Of a stretch of 64,000 nucleotides of DNA, positions 41,650 through 51,146 are shown in pieces. A model generated the notes under the pieces. That model was not told where the DNA came from, did no database searches, and saw only the letters and a program-made list of their open reading frames with translations. The stretch's first letter is position 1, and each line of letters starts with the position of its first letter. The DNA lies in NCBI GenBank assembly GCA_050747245.1, contig JBOGNO010000002.1:124001-188000 (forward strand). Reading direction: 5' to 3'. A program made the position numbers and the translations under genes. The stretch comes from JBOGNO01 sp050747245 (lineage in GTDB: Bacteria; Acidobacteriota; Terriglobia; Acidiferrales; UBA7541).

Positions 41650-44052
41650 ATGGTCACGGCCGCGATCTCCAGCACGCAGAATCCTGAGACCTTTAAGTCG
41701 CCATTATCCTCGGAAGAATTGCGGAAGATGCACGCGTATTGGCGCGCTGCAAATTACCTCTCAGCAGGACAAATTTATCTTTACAAGAATCCCCTCCTGC
41801 GCCGGCCGTTGGCGCTTGCGGACATCAAGCCCCGCCTCATGGGCCACTGGGGCACAACCCCCGGTCTGAACTTTGTTTACGTGCACTTGAATCGCCTCAT
41901 AACAATGCACGACCTGAATGCTATTTTCATCGCCGGCCCCGGTCACGGTGGACCCGGACTCGTCGCGAACACATTTTTGGAAGGTACATACAGCGACTTC
42001 TATCCAAATATTACGCAGACCGAAGAAGGGATGAGGCGGCTTTTCAAACAGTTCTCATTCCCCGGAGGAATCCCGAGCCACGTTGCGCCGGAGACTCCTG
42101 GTTCGATCCATGAAGGCGGAGAGCTTGGGTACTCCCTCGCTCACGCCTACGGCGCTGCTTTCGATAATCCAGACCTTCTCGTTTGCTGCGTTGTCGGTGA
42201 CGGTGAAGCGGAAACCGGACCGCTTGCCGGGAGCTGGCATTCGAACAAGTTCCTGAATCCCGCGCGCGATGGCGCAGTTCTTCCCATTCTCCATCTCAAC
42301 GGGTACAAGATCGCCAATCCAACGATTCTTAGCCGCATGGAGGGCGCGAACCTGGCGCAACTTTTCACCGGTTATGGTTATAGACCTCACTTCGTGGAGG
42401 GCAGTAACCCTGAAACCATGCATCAGCTCATGGCATTCACGATGGACAAAGCACTCGAAGGGATTCGCAGCATTCAGCTCACCGCCCGCGCGGGTCAATC
42501 TACCGGTTCGCCCGCGTGGCCGATGATCATCCTGCGAACTCCGAAAGGCTGGACGGGGCCGAAGATAGTGGATGGGAAGCCTGTCGAGGGTACCTGGCGA
42601 TCGCACCAGGTTCCCGTGTCGAATTTCGCTTCGCATCCCGAACACCTCAAGATCTTGGAAGAATGGATGAAGAGCTACCGTCCCGACGAACTTTTCGATG
42701 CAAACGGAAGGCTTGATGCGGAATTGGCCGAACTGGCGCCGCGAGGTAGCCGCAGAATGGGCGCCAACCCGCATGCGAACGGCGGGCTGCTGCTCAAGGA
42801 TCTTGTGATGCCGGATTTTCGCGATTATGAAATCAGCGTGTCCAAGCCCGGCACGGTCCTCGAGGAATCAACCCGCGTTTTAGGAAAATTCCTTCGCGAC
42901 GTCATGAAACTCACCTCCGGCTCTAAGAATTTCCGCGTGTGGGGTCCCGACGAGACGGCATCGAATCGTCTGGATGCTCTCTATGAATCCACCGATAAGA
43001 CTTGCCTTGAGCCGATCCTCCCTTCGGACGAGCATCTTTCGCCGAATGGACGGGTGATGGAAATCCTCAGCGAGCATTTGTGCCAGGGTTGGCTCGAAGG
43101 GTATCTGTTGACGGGACGTCACGGTTTTTTTTCCTGCTACGAGGCTTTCATTCACATCGTGGACTCCATGTTCAATCAACATGCCAAGTGGCTCAAAGTG
43201 GCGGGGCAGATTCCCTGGCGGCGACCCATCGCATCGTTGAATTATTTGCTTACCTCCCATGTATGGCGACAGGATCACAACGGATTCACGCACCAGGACC
43301 CCGGCTTCATCGATCATGTGGTCAACAAGAAGGCGGACATCGTACGCGTCTATCTGCCTCCTGACGCCAATACGCTGCTCTCCGTGGCGGACCATTGCTT
43401 GCGCAGCCGCAATTACGTGAACGTGATCGTTGCCGGGAAGCAGCCCGCCTTGCAATGGCTGGATATGAAATCCGCGATAGAGCTTTGCACCAATGGAATC
43501 GGCATCTGGGAATGGGCTTGCTCGGATCAAGGCAGCGAGCCCGACGCCGTCATGGCCTGCGCTGGAGATGTTCCTACACTGGAAACGCTCGCGGCCGTCG
43601 ACTTGCTCCGGCAGCATTTTTCGGATATTCGCATTCGCGTGGTCAACGTCGTCGATCTAATGGCCTTGCAGGCTTCCTCGCAACATCCGCACGGGCTGCC
43701 CGATCGCGAATTCGACTCGATGTTTACCACTGATAAGCCCGTGATATTCGCCTACCACGGGTATCCCGCACTGATTCATCGCCTCGCTTACCGCCGTACG
43801 AATCACGGCAACTTTCACGTGCACGGTTACCAGGAAGAGGGAACCACCACCACGCCTTTCGATATGACCGTGTTGAATGAGCTCGACCGCTATCATCTAG
43901 CCGGCGACGTAGTGGACCGCGTGCCGCGTTTGCAATCCAGGAATGCCCACTTCAAACAATTCCTGCGCGACAGGCTGGTCGAGCACAAGCAATACATCTG
44001 CGAGCATGGTGATGATTTGCCGGAGATTCGGGATTGGAAGTGGCCCTACTAG
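41650..44052 (+). CDS. xfp: Xylulose-5-phosphate/fructose-6-phosphate phosphoketolase
   Basis: An 800-residue thiamine-diphosphate enzyme, the normal length for the family. Diagnostic segments are GHWGTTPGLNF, GPGHGGPG, the ThDP-binding GDGEAETGPLAGSWH, and late GRHGFFSCYEAF and YHGYP. It splits xylulose-5-phosphate or fructose-6-phosphate with phosphate into acetyl phosphate and a shorter sugar phosphate. AGGAGGG precedes the ATG. No acetate kinase or phosphotransacetylase is in the window. The ADP-forming acyl-CoA synthetase nearby offers another route between acetate and acetyl-CoA, with ATP gain, once acetate is formed. It probably shares the Crp-type control of the gene before it. Confidence 0.95.
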   Translation: MVTAAISSTQNPETFKSPLSSEELRKMHAYWRAANYLSAGQIYLYKNPLLRRPLALADIKPRLMGHWGTTPGLNFVYVHLNRLITMHDLNAIFIAGPGHGGPGLVANTFLEGTYSDFYPNITQTEEGMRRLFKQFSFPGGIPSHVAPETPGSIHEGGELGYSLAHAYGAAFDNPDLLVCCVVGDGEAETGPLAGSWHSNKFLNPARDGAVLPILHLNGYKIANPTILSRMEGANLAQLFTGYGYRPHFVEGSNPETMHQLMAFTMDKALEGIRSIQLTARAGQSTGSPAWPMIILRTPKGWTGPKIVDGKPVEGTWRSHQVPVSNFASHPEHLKILEEWMKSYRPDELFDANGRLDAELAELAPRGSRRMGANPHANGGLLLKDLVMPDFRDYEISVSKPGTVLEESTRVLGKFLRDVMKLTSGSKNFRVWGPDETASNRLDALYESTDKTCLEPILPSDEHLSPNGRVMEILSEHLCQGWLEGYLLTGRHGFFSCYEAFIHIVDSMFNQHAKWLKVAGQIPWRRPIASLNYLLTSHVWRQDHNGFTHQDPGFIDHVVNKKADIVRVYLPPDANTLLSVADHCLRSRNYVNVIVAGKQPALQWLDMKSAIELCTNGIGIWEWACSDQGSEPDAVMACAGDVPTLETLAAVDLLRQHFSDIRIRVVNVVDLMALQASSQHPHGLPDREFDSMFTTDKPVIFAYHGYPALIHRLAYRRTNHGNFHVHGYQEEGTTTTPFDMTVLNELDRYHLAGDVVDRVPRLQSRNAHFKQFLRDRLVEHKQYICEHGDDLPEIRDWKWPY

Positions 44053-44121
44053 CTCAACAAAGCCAGGGACATTACCCGGGCTTCACGAGCTTAGGAATCT
44101 GACACGGCTTTGCAGCTGTCC

Positions 44122-45219
44122 TTAGGGCTTGATGGCAACCTTGATCACGCCGTCGCGCCGCTCGCCGAAGAGTTTGTACGCTTCCGTGATCTTCCCCAGT
44201 GGATAGCTGTGTGTGAGCAGCGGCGTCAAGTCGAGTTTTCCGTGACGTACCAGCTCCATCAGCCGGCGCATGCGCTCTTTTCCGCCCGGGCAAAGGGTGG
44301 TCACGATCTTGAGATCGCCTAAGCCTGCCGCGAACGGTTCCGCGGGCACGGAAAGCTTCCCCGAATACACCCCCAAGCTTGAGAGTGTGCCGCCAGCGCG
44401 GAGGACACGCAGCGCGTTTTCAAACGTTGCCTGCGTCCCGAGAGCTTCAATCGCCACATCAACGCCCTCTCCGCCCGTAAGCCGCCTGATTTCCAGAACG
44501 ACATCCGTCTTCGTGTGATCGAGGACGATATCGGCCCCCATGCGCCCGGCCATGGCAGCTCGCACGGGATCGGATTCAACAGCGATGATCAAGCTCGCTC
44601 CCTTCAGTTTCGCTCCCGCCGTTGCGCAGAGGCCGATGGGCCCCTGCGCGAAGACTGCCACGGTGTCTCCAATCTTCATTTCCGCACTTTCAGCCGCGGA
44701 GATTCCGGTAGAGGCGATATCCGCAAGCAAGACCACCTGCTCGTCGCGCAAATCATCGGGGATCCTGGCGAGGTTCGCCTGCGCGTGTGGCACGAGAAGA
44801 TATTCGGCCTGCGCTCCGTTGATGGTGTTTCCGAATTTCCATCCCCCAATCGGGCCACCACATTGCGACAAGTTTCCTCTCAGACAAAAATTACACTGCC
44901 CGCAGGGCGTGATAGCACCCACCAACACGCGGTCCCCGATCTTGTATCCTGCAACGCCGATTCCCAGCTCGCGAATTACCCCCACGGGTTCATGGCCGAT
45001 GATGAGGCCCGGCTTGACCGGGTACTCTCCCTTGAGAATATGAAGATCCGTACCACAAATTGTTGTCAGCGTTACTTGAATCAACGCTTCGCCGGGTCCG
45101 GGCTTGGGGATCGCAACATCTTCGATTGCGATTTGATTCGTGCCTTTGAAGACGAGGGCTTTCATGGTGGCGGCGTTGGTCCTCTGTTTTCCGGTGATTT
45201 CTTGAACTGTGCTCGACAT
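44122..45219 (-). CDS. Zinc-dependent alcohol dehydrogenase (medium-chain family)
   Basis: A 365-residue MDR enzyme. The catalytic zinc residues are Cys55 (ICGTDLH) and His76-Glu77 (IGHEPVG). The structural zinc cysteines are in PCGQCNFCLRGNLSQC. The Rossmann segment has AQGPIGLCATAGAKLKGA, where the usual glycine motif is GPIG-type. The overall order resembles secondary-alcohol dehydrogenases using NADP. GGGAGG precedes the ATG at 45219. A tandem pair of Crp-type boxes lies 52-89 bp upstream. In this context it could reoxidise NAD(P)H under low oxygen by reducing acetaldehyde or a ketone. Confidence 0.9.
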   Translation of the reverse strand: MSSTVQEITGKQRTNAATMKALVFKGTNQIAIEDVAIPKPGPGEALIQVTLTTICGTDLHILKGEYPVKPGLIIGHEPVGVIRELGIGVAGYKIGDRVLVGAITPCGQCNFCLRGNLSQCGGPIGGWKFGNTINGAQAEYLLVPHAQANLARIPDDLRDEQVVLLADIASTGISAAESAEMKIGDTVAVFAQGPIGLCATAGAKLKGASLIIAVESDPVRAAMAGRMGADIVLDHTKTDVVLEIRRLTGGEGVDVAIEALGTQATFENALRVLRAGGTLSSLGVYSGKLSVPAEPFAAGLGDLKIVTTLCPGGKERMRRLMELVRHGKLDLTPLLTHSYPLGKITEAYKLFGERRDGVIKVAIKP

Positions 45220-45270
45220 GGCGTCCTCCCTATAATCGCGTATAGATTAATTCTTTCCCGGCAGGTTGGG

Positions 45271-45308
45271 TGTGACTGCTGTCACATGCGGATGTGCGTG
45301 ACATCACA
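45271..45308. promoter_or_regulatory. Tandem Crp/Fnr-type operators before the alcohol dehydrogenase
   Basis: The boxes are TGTGACTGCTGTCACA (45271-45286), a perfect TGTGA-N6-TCACA, and TGTGCGTGACATCACA (45293-45308), with one core mismatch. Their centres are 22 bp apart. For the minus-strand gene the proximal box is centred about 59 bp before the ATG, with a TCTATA at 45241-45246 as a possible -10. That spacing suits activation from near -41 to -45. Confidence 0.72.
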
Positions 45309-45335
45309 CGCCTTCAAGTTGCACTGTAATCCAAG

Positions 45336-48035
45336 TCAGAGAGGGAGGACCGCGACGACCATAGTAGGATCATTCGTCGCGCGCACCTGGAACGAAAAGT
45401 GTTTTGCAAGAGAGCGCATCGCCGTATTCTCAGGAAGGATATTCGCTACAATCTCCCGAAGCTTTTCATCGCGGCCCACCTGGATCAAGCGCCCGAGCAA
45501 CTCCGTTCCCAATCCAAGTTTCTGGTATTTGTCGCTGACCAAAACGGCGACTTCTCCTTCTCCGCCGGTGCGTTCCTTCGTCAACCGGCCAACTGCGAGA
45601 ATCTCATTTTCTTCTGAGCCTCCCGCTGTGCGCACCGCCACCAGCGCCATTTCCCGGTCATAGTCGATAAAACATTTTCGGATCAAGCGATCGTGAGCCA
45701 CGCGAGCGTCCAGATTCTCCATGTGAAAATACCGCAAATACACGCTCTGATTGGAAAGCGCCTTGTGAAAGTTCACCATCAACGGCTCATCTTCGGGCCG
45801 TATCGGCCGGAAAAGTACCGGGCTGCCGTCCTTCATCTTCCAGTTTGAGATGTATTGCGAAGGATACGGACGAATGGCAGAACGCGGAAGCGCACTATCC
45901 GCAATCTCCGGTCCATGGAGCACGACGCGCGCATCCAGGGCTATCAGCGTCTCCGGAGAGGCGAGGAGCGGATTGATGTCGATTTCTTTGATCCGGGGTT
46001 GTTCAACGACAAGCTGGCTGAATCGCACCAGGATTTGCTCGAGCGCCGTGATGTCAACGGGGCCCCGGCCGCGAACTCCCTTGAGCGCATTGAAGATCTT
46101 CGTCTGTTCCATCAGGCGCTGCGCCAGTGTGGAATTCAGCGGCGGCAATGCGAGCGCACGGTCGCGATAAACTTCGACAAGCTGCCCTCCGGAGCCAAAC
46201 AGAATCACGGGCCCGAATTGTTCATCCACGCTGCTTCCGAGGATGAGTTCATATCCATCCAGGCGCATCATCGGCTGAACCGTGACTCCCAGAAAACTTC
46301 GCGCGCCATGTTTCGCGGTGACGGATTCCTGAATCGCGCGATAGGCCTGGCGCACAGCCTCGGCGGTTTGAAGACTCAGCTTCACGCCGCCGACGTCGGT
46401 CTTGTGCGTTATTGTTTCCGAGTGAATCTTCAGCACCGCAGGAAACCCGATAGCAGTCGCACGCTCGACGGCCTCTTCTTCGCTGCGAGCGAGCACGGTT
46501 TGAACCGTGTTGATTCCGTAAAGCGCCAGCAATTCCTTCGATTCGATCTCCGTCAGCAGGGAGCGCCCGGCGCCGCTCACGCGCCGAAGAAATTCTTCAG
46601 CTTTCTTGCGCGCTGTGTCTCCAAGATCACTCGCGGCAAAGAAAGAAGGAGTTTCATAGAGTCCGTGGATGTTGTATCCGTAGCGCCACATATATGTGAA
46701 AGCGCGCGCAGCGGTGTCCGGAAAATTGAATGTCGGAATTCCCGCAGCATTGAGAATTGCTTTTCCTTCAGCCACCCTCTTGCCGCCCATCCAGGTTGCC
46801 AGCACCGGTTTTGCTGGGTCTTTCGTATTTGGTTTCAATTCTTGAGCAACGCGCGCGGGGTCCGTCATTCCTTGGGGAGCCAGGATTACCAGCAGGCCAT
46901 CGCTATTGGGGTCCTCTATGGCAATCTTCAAGGCGCGGGCATAGCGCTCCGGATCAGCGTCTCCCAAAATGTCGATCGGGTTGTTGCGGCTCCAATGCGG
47001 CGGGAGAATTACATTGAGCGCTTCGAGGGATTGCGCGCTCAATTCTGCAAGCTTTCCGCCAGTGGCGATCAGCGCATCGGTTGCGAGGACCCCGGGCCCT
47101 CCCGCATTGGTCAGAATCGTGAGACGCGGCCCGCGGGGTCGCGGCTGCTTGCCAAGAACCTCCGCCATGTAAAACAGATCGGAGATGCTCTGCACGCGCA
47201 AGACGCCGCACCGGCGGAAGGCCGCGTCGAACACTTCATCGCTCCCTGTGAGCGCGCCGGTATGTGAGCTGGCTGCTCGAGAAGCGGCTTCGGAGCGGCC
47301 CGCCTTGATTACGATGATCGGCTTTTTCAGCGCCACCTCGCGCGCGGCAGAGAGGAACGCTCGCACGTCTCCGATAGATTCCATGTACAGCAAAATGCTC
47401 TCCGTTTGTGAATCTTCGCCGATGAACGAGATCAAATCTCCCCAGCTCACATCGAGCATGGAACCCGTGGATACGATCGCGCTGAATCCGACTTCTTCCT
47501 GCAAACTCCAATCCAGAATGGCGGTCAGCAGGGCCCCGCTCTGGCTGAAAAACGCGACATTGCCCGGCCGTGCGATGTCTCTCGAGAAGGTCGCATTCAG
47601 GCCCAGCCGCGGATTCATCATGCCGAGGCAGTTGGGCCCGACCAATCGCATGTCTCCCCTTCGAAGCTGTTCCTGGATTTGCCGCTCGAGCTCCGCGCCT
47701 TCGCTGCCCAGCTCCTTAAACCCTGCAGAAATCACTATGGCCGAGCGTGTGCCCGCGTCAACACATTCGCCGACGATGGCCGGGACGGTCAGCGCTGGGG
47801 TGACAATCACTGCGAGGTCAACTTTCTCCGGAATGTCGCCGATCTTAGCGAAGCAGGGGAGGCCCAGAACTTCAGTACGCTTGGAATTTACCGCAAAGAC
47901 TTTTCCACGATAGGAATTTTTCAGAATATTCGCAGTAATCGTGCGGCCGACGCTTCCTTCGCGATCCGTGGCTCCAATCACAGCCACGGATTGCGGCGAA
48001 AAGAAGCATTCAAGCGCGGCGCGTTTCGTGTCCAT
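45336..48035 (-). CDS. ADP-forming acyl-CoA synthetase (alpha-beta fusion) with C-terminal GNAT domain
   Basis: An 899-residue protein with three parts: a CoA-binding and ligase alpha region (to about 460), an ATP-grasp beta region (about 485-705) and a C-terminal GNAT acetyltransferase (about 740-890, with VLVSDKYQKLGLGTELLGRL as the acetyl-CoA loop). The phosphorylated histidine of active synthetases is kept, His258 in ASSHTGALTG, so acetyl-CoA to acetate with ATP formation is plausible. In Pat-type lysine acetyltransferases this histidine is usually lost, so the protein may both make ATP and acetylate proteins. It lies between the ATPase and the dehydrogenase. Start at ATG 48035, with a GTG one codon earlier. 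Confidence 0.88.
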   Translation of the reverse strand: MDTKRAALECFFSPQSVAVIGATDREGSVGRTITANILKNSYRGKVFAVNSKRTEVLGLPCFAKIGDIPEKVDLAVIVTPALTVPAIVGECVDAGTRSAIVISAGFKELGSEGAELERQIQEQLRRGDMRLVGPNCLGMMNPRLGLNATFSRDIARPGNVAFFSQSGALLTAILDWSLQEEVGFSAIVSTGSMLDVSWGDLISFIGEDSQTESILLYMESIGDVRAFLSAAREVALKKPIIVIKAGRSEAASRAASSHTGALTGSDEVFDAAFRRCGVLRVQSISDLFYMAEVLGKQPRPRGPRLTILTNAGGPGVLATDALIATGGKLAELSAQSLEALNVILPPHWSRNNPIDILGDADPERYARALKIAIEDPNSDGLLVILAPQGMTDPARVAQELKPNTKDPAKPVLATWMGGKRVAEGKAILNAAGIPTFNFPDTAARAFTYMWRYGYNIHGLYETPSFFAASDLGDTARKKAEEFLRRVSGAGRSLLTEIESKELLALYGINTVQTVLARSEEEAVERATAIGFPAVLKIHSETITHKTDVGGVKLSLQTAEAVRQAYRAIQESVTAKHGARSFLGVTVQPMMRLDGYELILGSSVDEQFGPVILFGSGGQLVEVYRDRALALPPLNSTLAQRLMEQTKIFNALKGVRGRGPVDITALEQILVRFSQLVVEQPRIKEIDINPLLASPETLIALDARVVLHGPEIADSALPRSAIRPYPSQYISNWKMKDGSPVLFRPIRPEDEPLMVNFHKALSNQSVYLRYFHMENLDARVAHDRLIRKCFIDYDREMALVAVRTAGGSEENEILAVGRLTKERTGGEGEVAVLVSDKYQKLGLGTELLGRLIQVGRDEKLREIVANILPENTAMRSLAKHFSFQVRATNDPTMVVAVLPL

Positions 48036-48130
48036 CACGTGAGCTTTCTCTTCGTCTGCCGGATCCTCGCCCGGCGACGCACTGATTCTAACAAGCGCGG
48101 GAATAATACTGTGAGAGTCGGATTATGAAT

Positions 48131-50053
48131 TCAGAAGTCTGTCAGAGCATCGAACGGTAGCACCATGCGGACGGCATTCAAGACAGCCAGGAGGTCAATC
48201 ACCTCCTGAGCGACAGCGCCAGCGATCGGTGGCAAGTATCCTAGAGCCGCGGCGATCATCCCCAAAATGCTAAGTGCCATTCCTCCGAAGGCGCTTTGCA
48301 GCGCGATTTTGCGCATCCGGCGCCCGATGTGCATCAACGCGTCGACTCCCTCGAGCGACGGCTCCAGGATGACTGCGTCAGCCGCCTCTGCCGTGATTTC
48401 ATTCTCATGTCCGAAAGCCACGCCCACCGTGGCAGCCTGCATTGCCGGAGCGTCATTGATCCCGTCCCCGACATACAATGTCTTTGCTCGGTGAGTCTCC
48501 GATTGCACAATGCCAACTTTCTCTTCGGGACTCTTCGCGGAATGAAATTCGGTGATTCCCATCTGACTGCCAAGTCGCCGTACTTCCAAATCCCGATCAC
48601 CGGAAATCAGCACGATCCTGCCGATACCGTGGCGCGGTTGCAGATGATCGAGAAAGAGTCGGCTATCCTTGCGGGGCTCGTCCCTGAATCGAAATGCCGC
48701 TGCGTACGCCCCATCCAGCCGCAATAGGCACTCCAGCCCCTCTGTCAGCGGAGGCAACCACTTCGGCTTCTCCGCGAGTTTTCCCCGGTGGGTGATGAGA
48801 ATTTCGTGTCCCGCGACGATTCCCCGCAATCCTTCCCCGGGCCGTTCGCTGATTTGCGTCGCAGGCTCGAGGGCCAGCCGTTCCTTTCGCGCGGCCTCCA
48901 GAACGGCGCCGGCAAGCGGATGCTTTGAGTAAAGTTCGAGACTTGCTGCCAAAAGGATCACCTCTCTTTCCTTAACTCCGGGCGCGCAATTGATTTCAGA
49001 AAGCGTCGGCTTGCCATAGGTAAGCGTCCCTGTCTTATCAACCAACAGAGTTTGGCAGCGGTCGATTTGTTCCAGCACCGCCGGATTCTTGATGATGATC
49101 CCGCGCCTCGCCGAAAGCGAAATTGCGCCAATCACCACAACCGGGATGGCAATCAGCAGCGGGCATGGCGTGGCCACCACCAAAACCGCCAGAAATCGAA
49201 GCGATGACTTGCTGATGATCCACGCGACCGTGGCTACGGTAACTGCCACTGGCGTGTACCACGCGCCCAACCGATCTCCTAGCCGGCGCAGATGGGGACG
49301 GCGCTGTTGTGTCTCTTTCATGACTTCCATGATTTTTGCATAGCGGGAATCAATGGAAAGTTTTTCCGCCCTCATGGTCAAAGCCATGTCGCCATTCATC
49401 GCGCCCGACAGAACTCCCGAACCGGGCGCTTTCAGGATTTCGAATGGTTCCCCGGTCAGATAAGCCTCGTCCATGGTTCCCTGGCCTTCCAGCACCACGC
49501 CGTCAACCGGGCAGATCTCGTGCGGGAAAACTACCAGCGTGTCGCCGATCGCCACTTCTCTCAGATCCACATCCGCGAGAGTTTCACCCGTCCGCCGATG
49601 CGCAATCTGTGGCATGCGCCTCGCTAGCAAGTCCAGCACCGAGGATGCGCGCCGCGTCGCCAGTTGCTCGATTGCCGTACCCCCAGAGAGCATCAGCACG
49701 ACGATGCATCCGACCAGATACTCCCCCAGCAAAACCGACGTGAGAATCGAAATTCCTGCGAGCAGGTCCGAGCCGAATTCGCGCGCCAGCGCCTTTCGCA
49801 GCAACACGATTGCGAGCGGCAAGCCGCCTGCCAGTAAAACCAAGTAGAGCGGGATCAAATAAACCGGGCGGGTCGTTTCCAGGGCATACCGAAGAATTAG
49901 GTGGACGGCAATCCCAACGATGGACAGAACGGAAGCGAAATAGGCGCTTCCCCAAATCTGAAATCGTGCTTGTTGGGTATTTGGCCGCTCCGCGCTGGAG
50001 AGGCGGCGTCTGCGGCGGCCCGGCCAATTTTCGATTTTAGTCCACGCGCTCAT
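48131..50053 (-). CDS. P1B-type heavy-metal ATPase with TPC motif
   Basis: A 640-residue P-type ATPase without an N-terminal HMA domain. It shows the actuator TGEP (200-203), the membrane metal motif TPCP (295-298), the phosphorylated Asp339 in DKTGTLT, the HP nucleotide site (KHPLAG) and the hinge GDGINDAPA. The TPC form is neither the copper CPC nor the cobalt SPC type, and the transported metal cannot be predicted safely. The N-terminus has no transmembrane helix before about residue 35. It follows the USP gene by 63 bp and precedes the acyl-CoA synthetase by 95 bp on the same strand, so the three may form one operon. Confidence 0.92.
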   Translation of the reverse strand: MSAWTKIENWPGRRRRRLSSAERPNTQQARFQIWGSAYFASVLSIVGIAVHLILRYALETTRPVYLIPLYLVLLAGGLPLAIVLLRKALAREFGSDLLAGISILTSVLLGEYLVGCIVVLMLSGGTAIEQLATRRASSVLDLLARRMPQIAHRRTGETLADVDLREVAIGDTLVVFPHEICPVDGVVLEGQGTMDEAYLTGEPFEILKAPGSGVLSGAMNGDMALTMRAEKLSIDSRYAKIMEVMKETQQRRPHLRRLGDRLGAWYTPVAVTVATVAWIISKSSLRFLAVLVVATPCPLLIAIPVVVIGAISLSARRGIIIKNPAVLEQIDRCQTLLVDKTGTLTYGKPTLSEINCAPGVKEREVILLAASLELYSKHPLAGAVLEAARKERLALEPATQISERPGEGLRGIVAGHEILITHRGKLAEKPKWLPPLTEGLECLLRLDGAYAAAFRFRDEPRKDSRLFLDHLQPRHGIGRIVLISGDRDLEVRRLGSQMGITEFHSAKSPEEKVGIVQSETHRAKTLYVGDGINDAPAMQAATVGVAFGHENEITAEAADAVILEPSLEGVDALMHIGRRMRKIALQSAFGGMALSILGMIAAALGYLPPIAGAVAQEVIDLLAVLNAVRMVLPFDALTDF

Positions 50054-50116
50054 CGAACGCCGGCCTCTCCTTATTCTGTTTCAGCGCAACTATTCGTCGC
50101 AGAGCGCCGCCGACCC

Positions 50117-51010
50117 TCACCCACGAACGGTCAGAACCGGGCAGGGCGCATGGGACACAACTTTGTGGGCCGTGGCGATCGGCAGATGCGTTGCCGCGCC
50201 CGGAACGCCGTGTGGCCGGCGAACACCAAGGATAATCAAATCCGCCTCTTTGTGCCGCGCCGCCTCCAGGATCTTCTGGGCAGCCGCGCCCCTTTCCACG
50301 ACAAATCGCGGCTCACACCACAGGTCAGCCTCAGGCGGCACCAGCTTGCGGAGCAGCCGCGTGGACGACTCCACCAATTCCGTCGGGTGTACCAAGTCCC
50401 CCGGTTTGCTGTCTCCGACAACGTGGAGCAGCGTCAGATGGGCCTGAAACTCCTGTGCGAGTGAGATGGCATAAGGAGCAGCCGCCACGGATTCGGGGCT
50501 GAAGTCAGTCGCGTAGAGGATCTGGGTAAACTCTCCGTCTCGCGGCGGCTCCCCGGACGTGAAGGGGCCGACGGTCAACACCGCGCATGAGGCCTGCCGA
50601 AAAATCTGCTCCGCTACGGAACCCATGAAAAATTCCTCCACCCCGGATCGGCCTCGCGTTCCGAGCACGATCAAATCAATCTTGTTTTTCTTTACTGCTG
50701 TTGCGATCGCAGACGACAGATCCCCTTCCTCGATCAGCGCTTCCACCTGCATTCCTGAGAACAGTTTCCTCAAGTCCTGCCTTTCCGTTTCAGCTTCAGC
50801 CTTTTCTGCCTCCTCAATAAGAGCCCAGTTGGTAGGTTCCGGCATGGGGTAAACCACGGGCGGCCTGACATGCAAAGCGTAGAGCTTTGCTCCGAAGCGC
50901 TTTGTCAATTCCGTTGCATAGGGAAGAGCCGCAGTTGCCGCCGGTGAGAAGTCTGTGAGAAAAAGAACATTCTTCAGATCGATTCGTGTATGAGTCTCGA
51001 GCGCCTTCAT
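50117..51010 (-). CDS. Tandem universal stress protein
   Basis: A 297-residue protein with two USP domains (about 8-147 and 155-296). Each half ends in the nucleotide-binding pattern: DLIVLGTRGRSGVEEFFMGSVAE in the first (given as LGTRGRSG plus GSVAE) and LIILGVRRPHGVPGAAT in the second, followed by CPVLTV. The first half keeps G-2x-G-9x-G(S/T) and should bind ATP; the second is degenerate. The start at ATG 51010 follows AGGAGG. Such double USPs are typical of low-oxygen regulons in other bacteria. It is divergent from a second double USP, with tandem Crp-type boxes between. Confidence 0.92.
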   Translation of the reverse strand: MKALETHTRIDLKNVLFLTDFSPAATAALPYATELTKRFGAKLYALHVRPPVVYPMPEPTNWALIEEAEKAEAETERQDLRKLFSGMQVEALIEEGDLSSAIATAVKKNKIDLIVLGTRGRSGVEEFFMGSVAEQIFRQASCAVLTVGPFTSGEPPRDGEFTQILYATDFSPESVAAAPYAISLAQEFQAHLTLLHVVGDSKPGDLVHPTELVESSTRLLRKLVPPEADLWCEPRFVVERGAAAQKILEAARHKEADLIILGVRRPHGVPGAATHLPIATAHKVVSHAPCPVLTVRG

Positions 51011-51061
51011 CACCCACCTCCTTCTTGCCTCTTGAAAATAACTCGGCCTGGCGTCGGCTGC

Positions 51062-51099
51062 CGTGATGATTGTCACTCCCATTTGTGACGTGCGTCACG
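51062..51099. promoter_or_regulatory. Tandem Crp/Fnr-type operators between divergent stress-protein genes
   Basis: The boxes are CGTGATGATTGTCACT (51062-51077) and TGTGACGTGCGTCACG (51084-51099). Both have a perfect GTGA-N6-TCAC core, with centres 22 bp apart. They are placed 52-89 bp before the leftward USP start and 48-85 bp before the rightward one, so one pair could serve both directions. Confidence 0.72.
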
Positions 51100-51146
51100 G
51101 CGCATCTCTGCAGTGATAGTGCAAGCTGCGCAAGCGGAGGTGGAAT

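Noticed and set aside
45855..47267. 470-codon plus-strand frame inside the acyl-CoA synthetase
   Set aside because: Shadow of a well-supported minus-strand gene.
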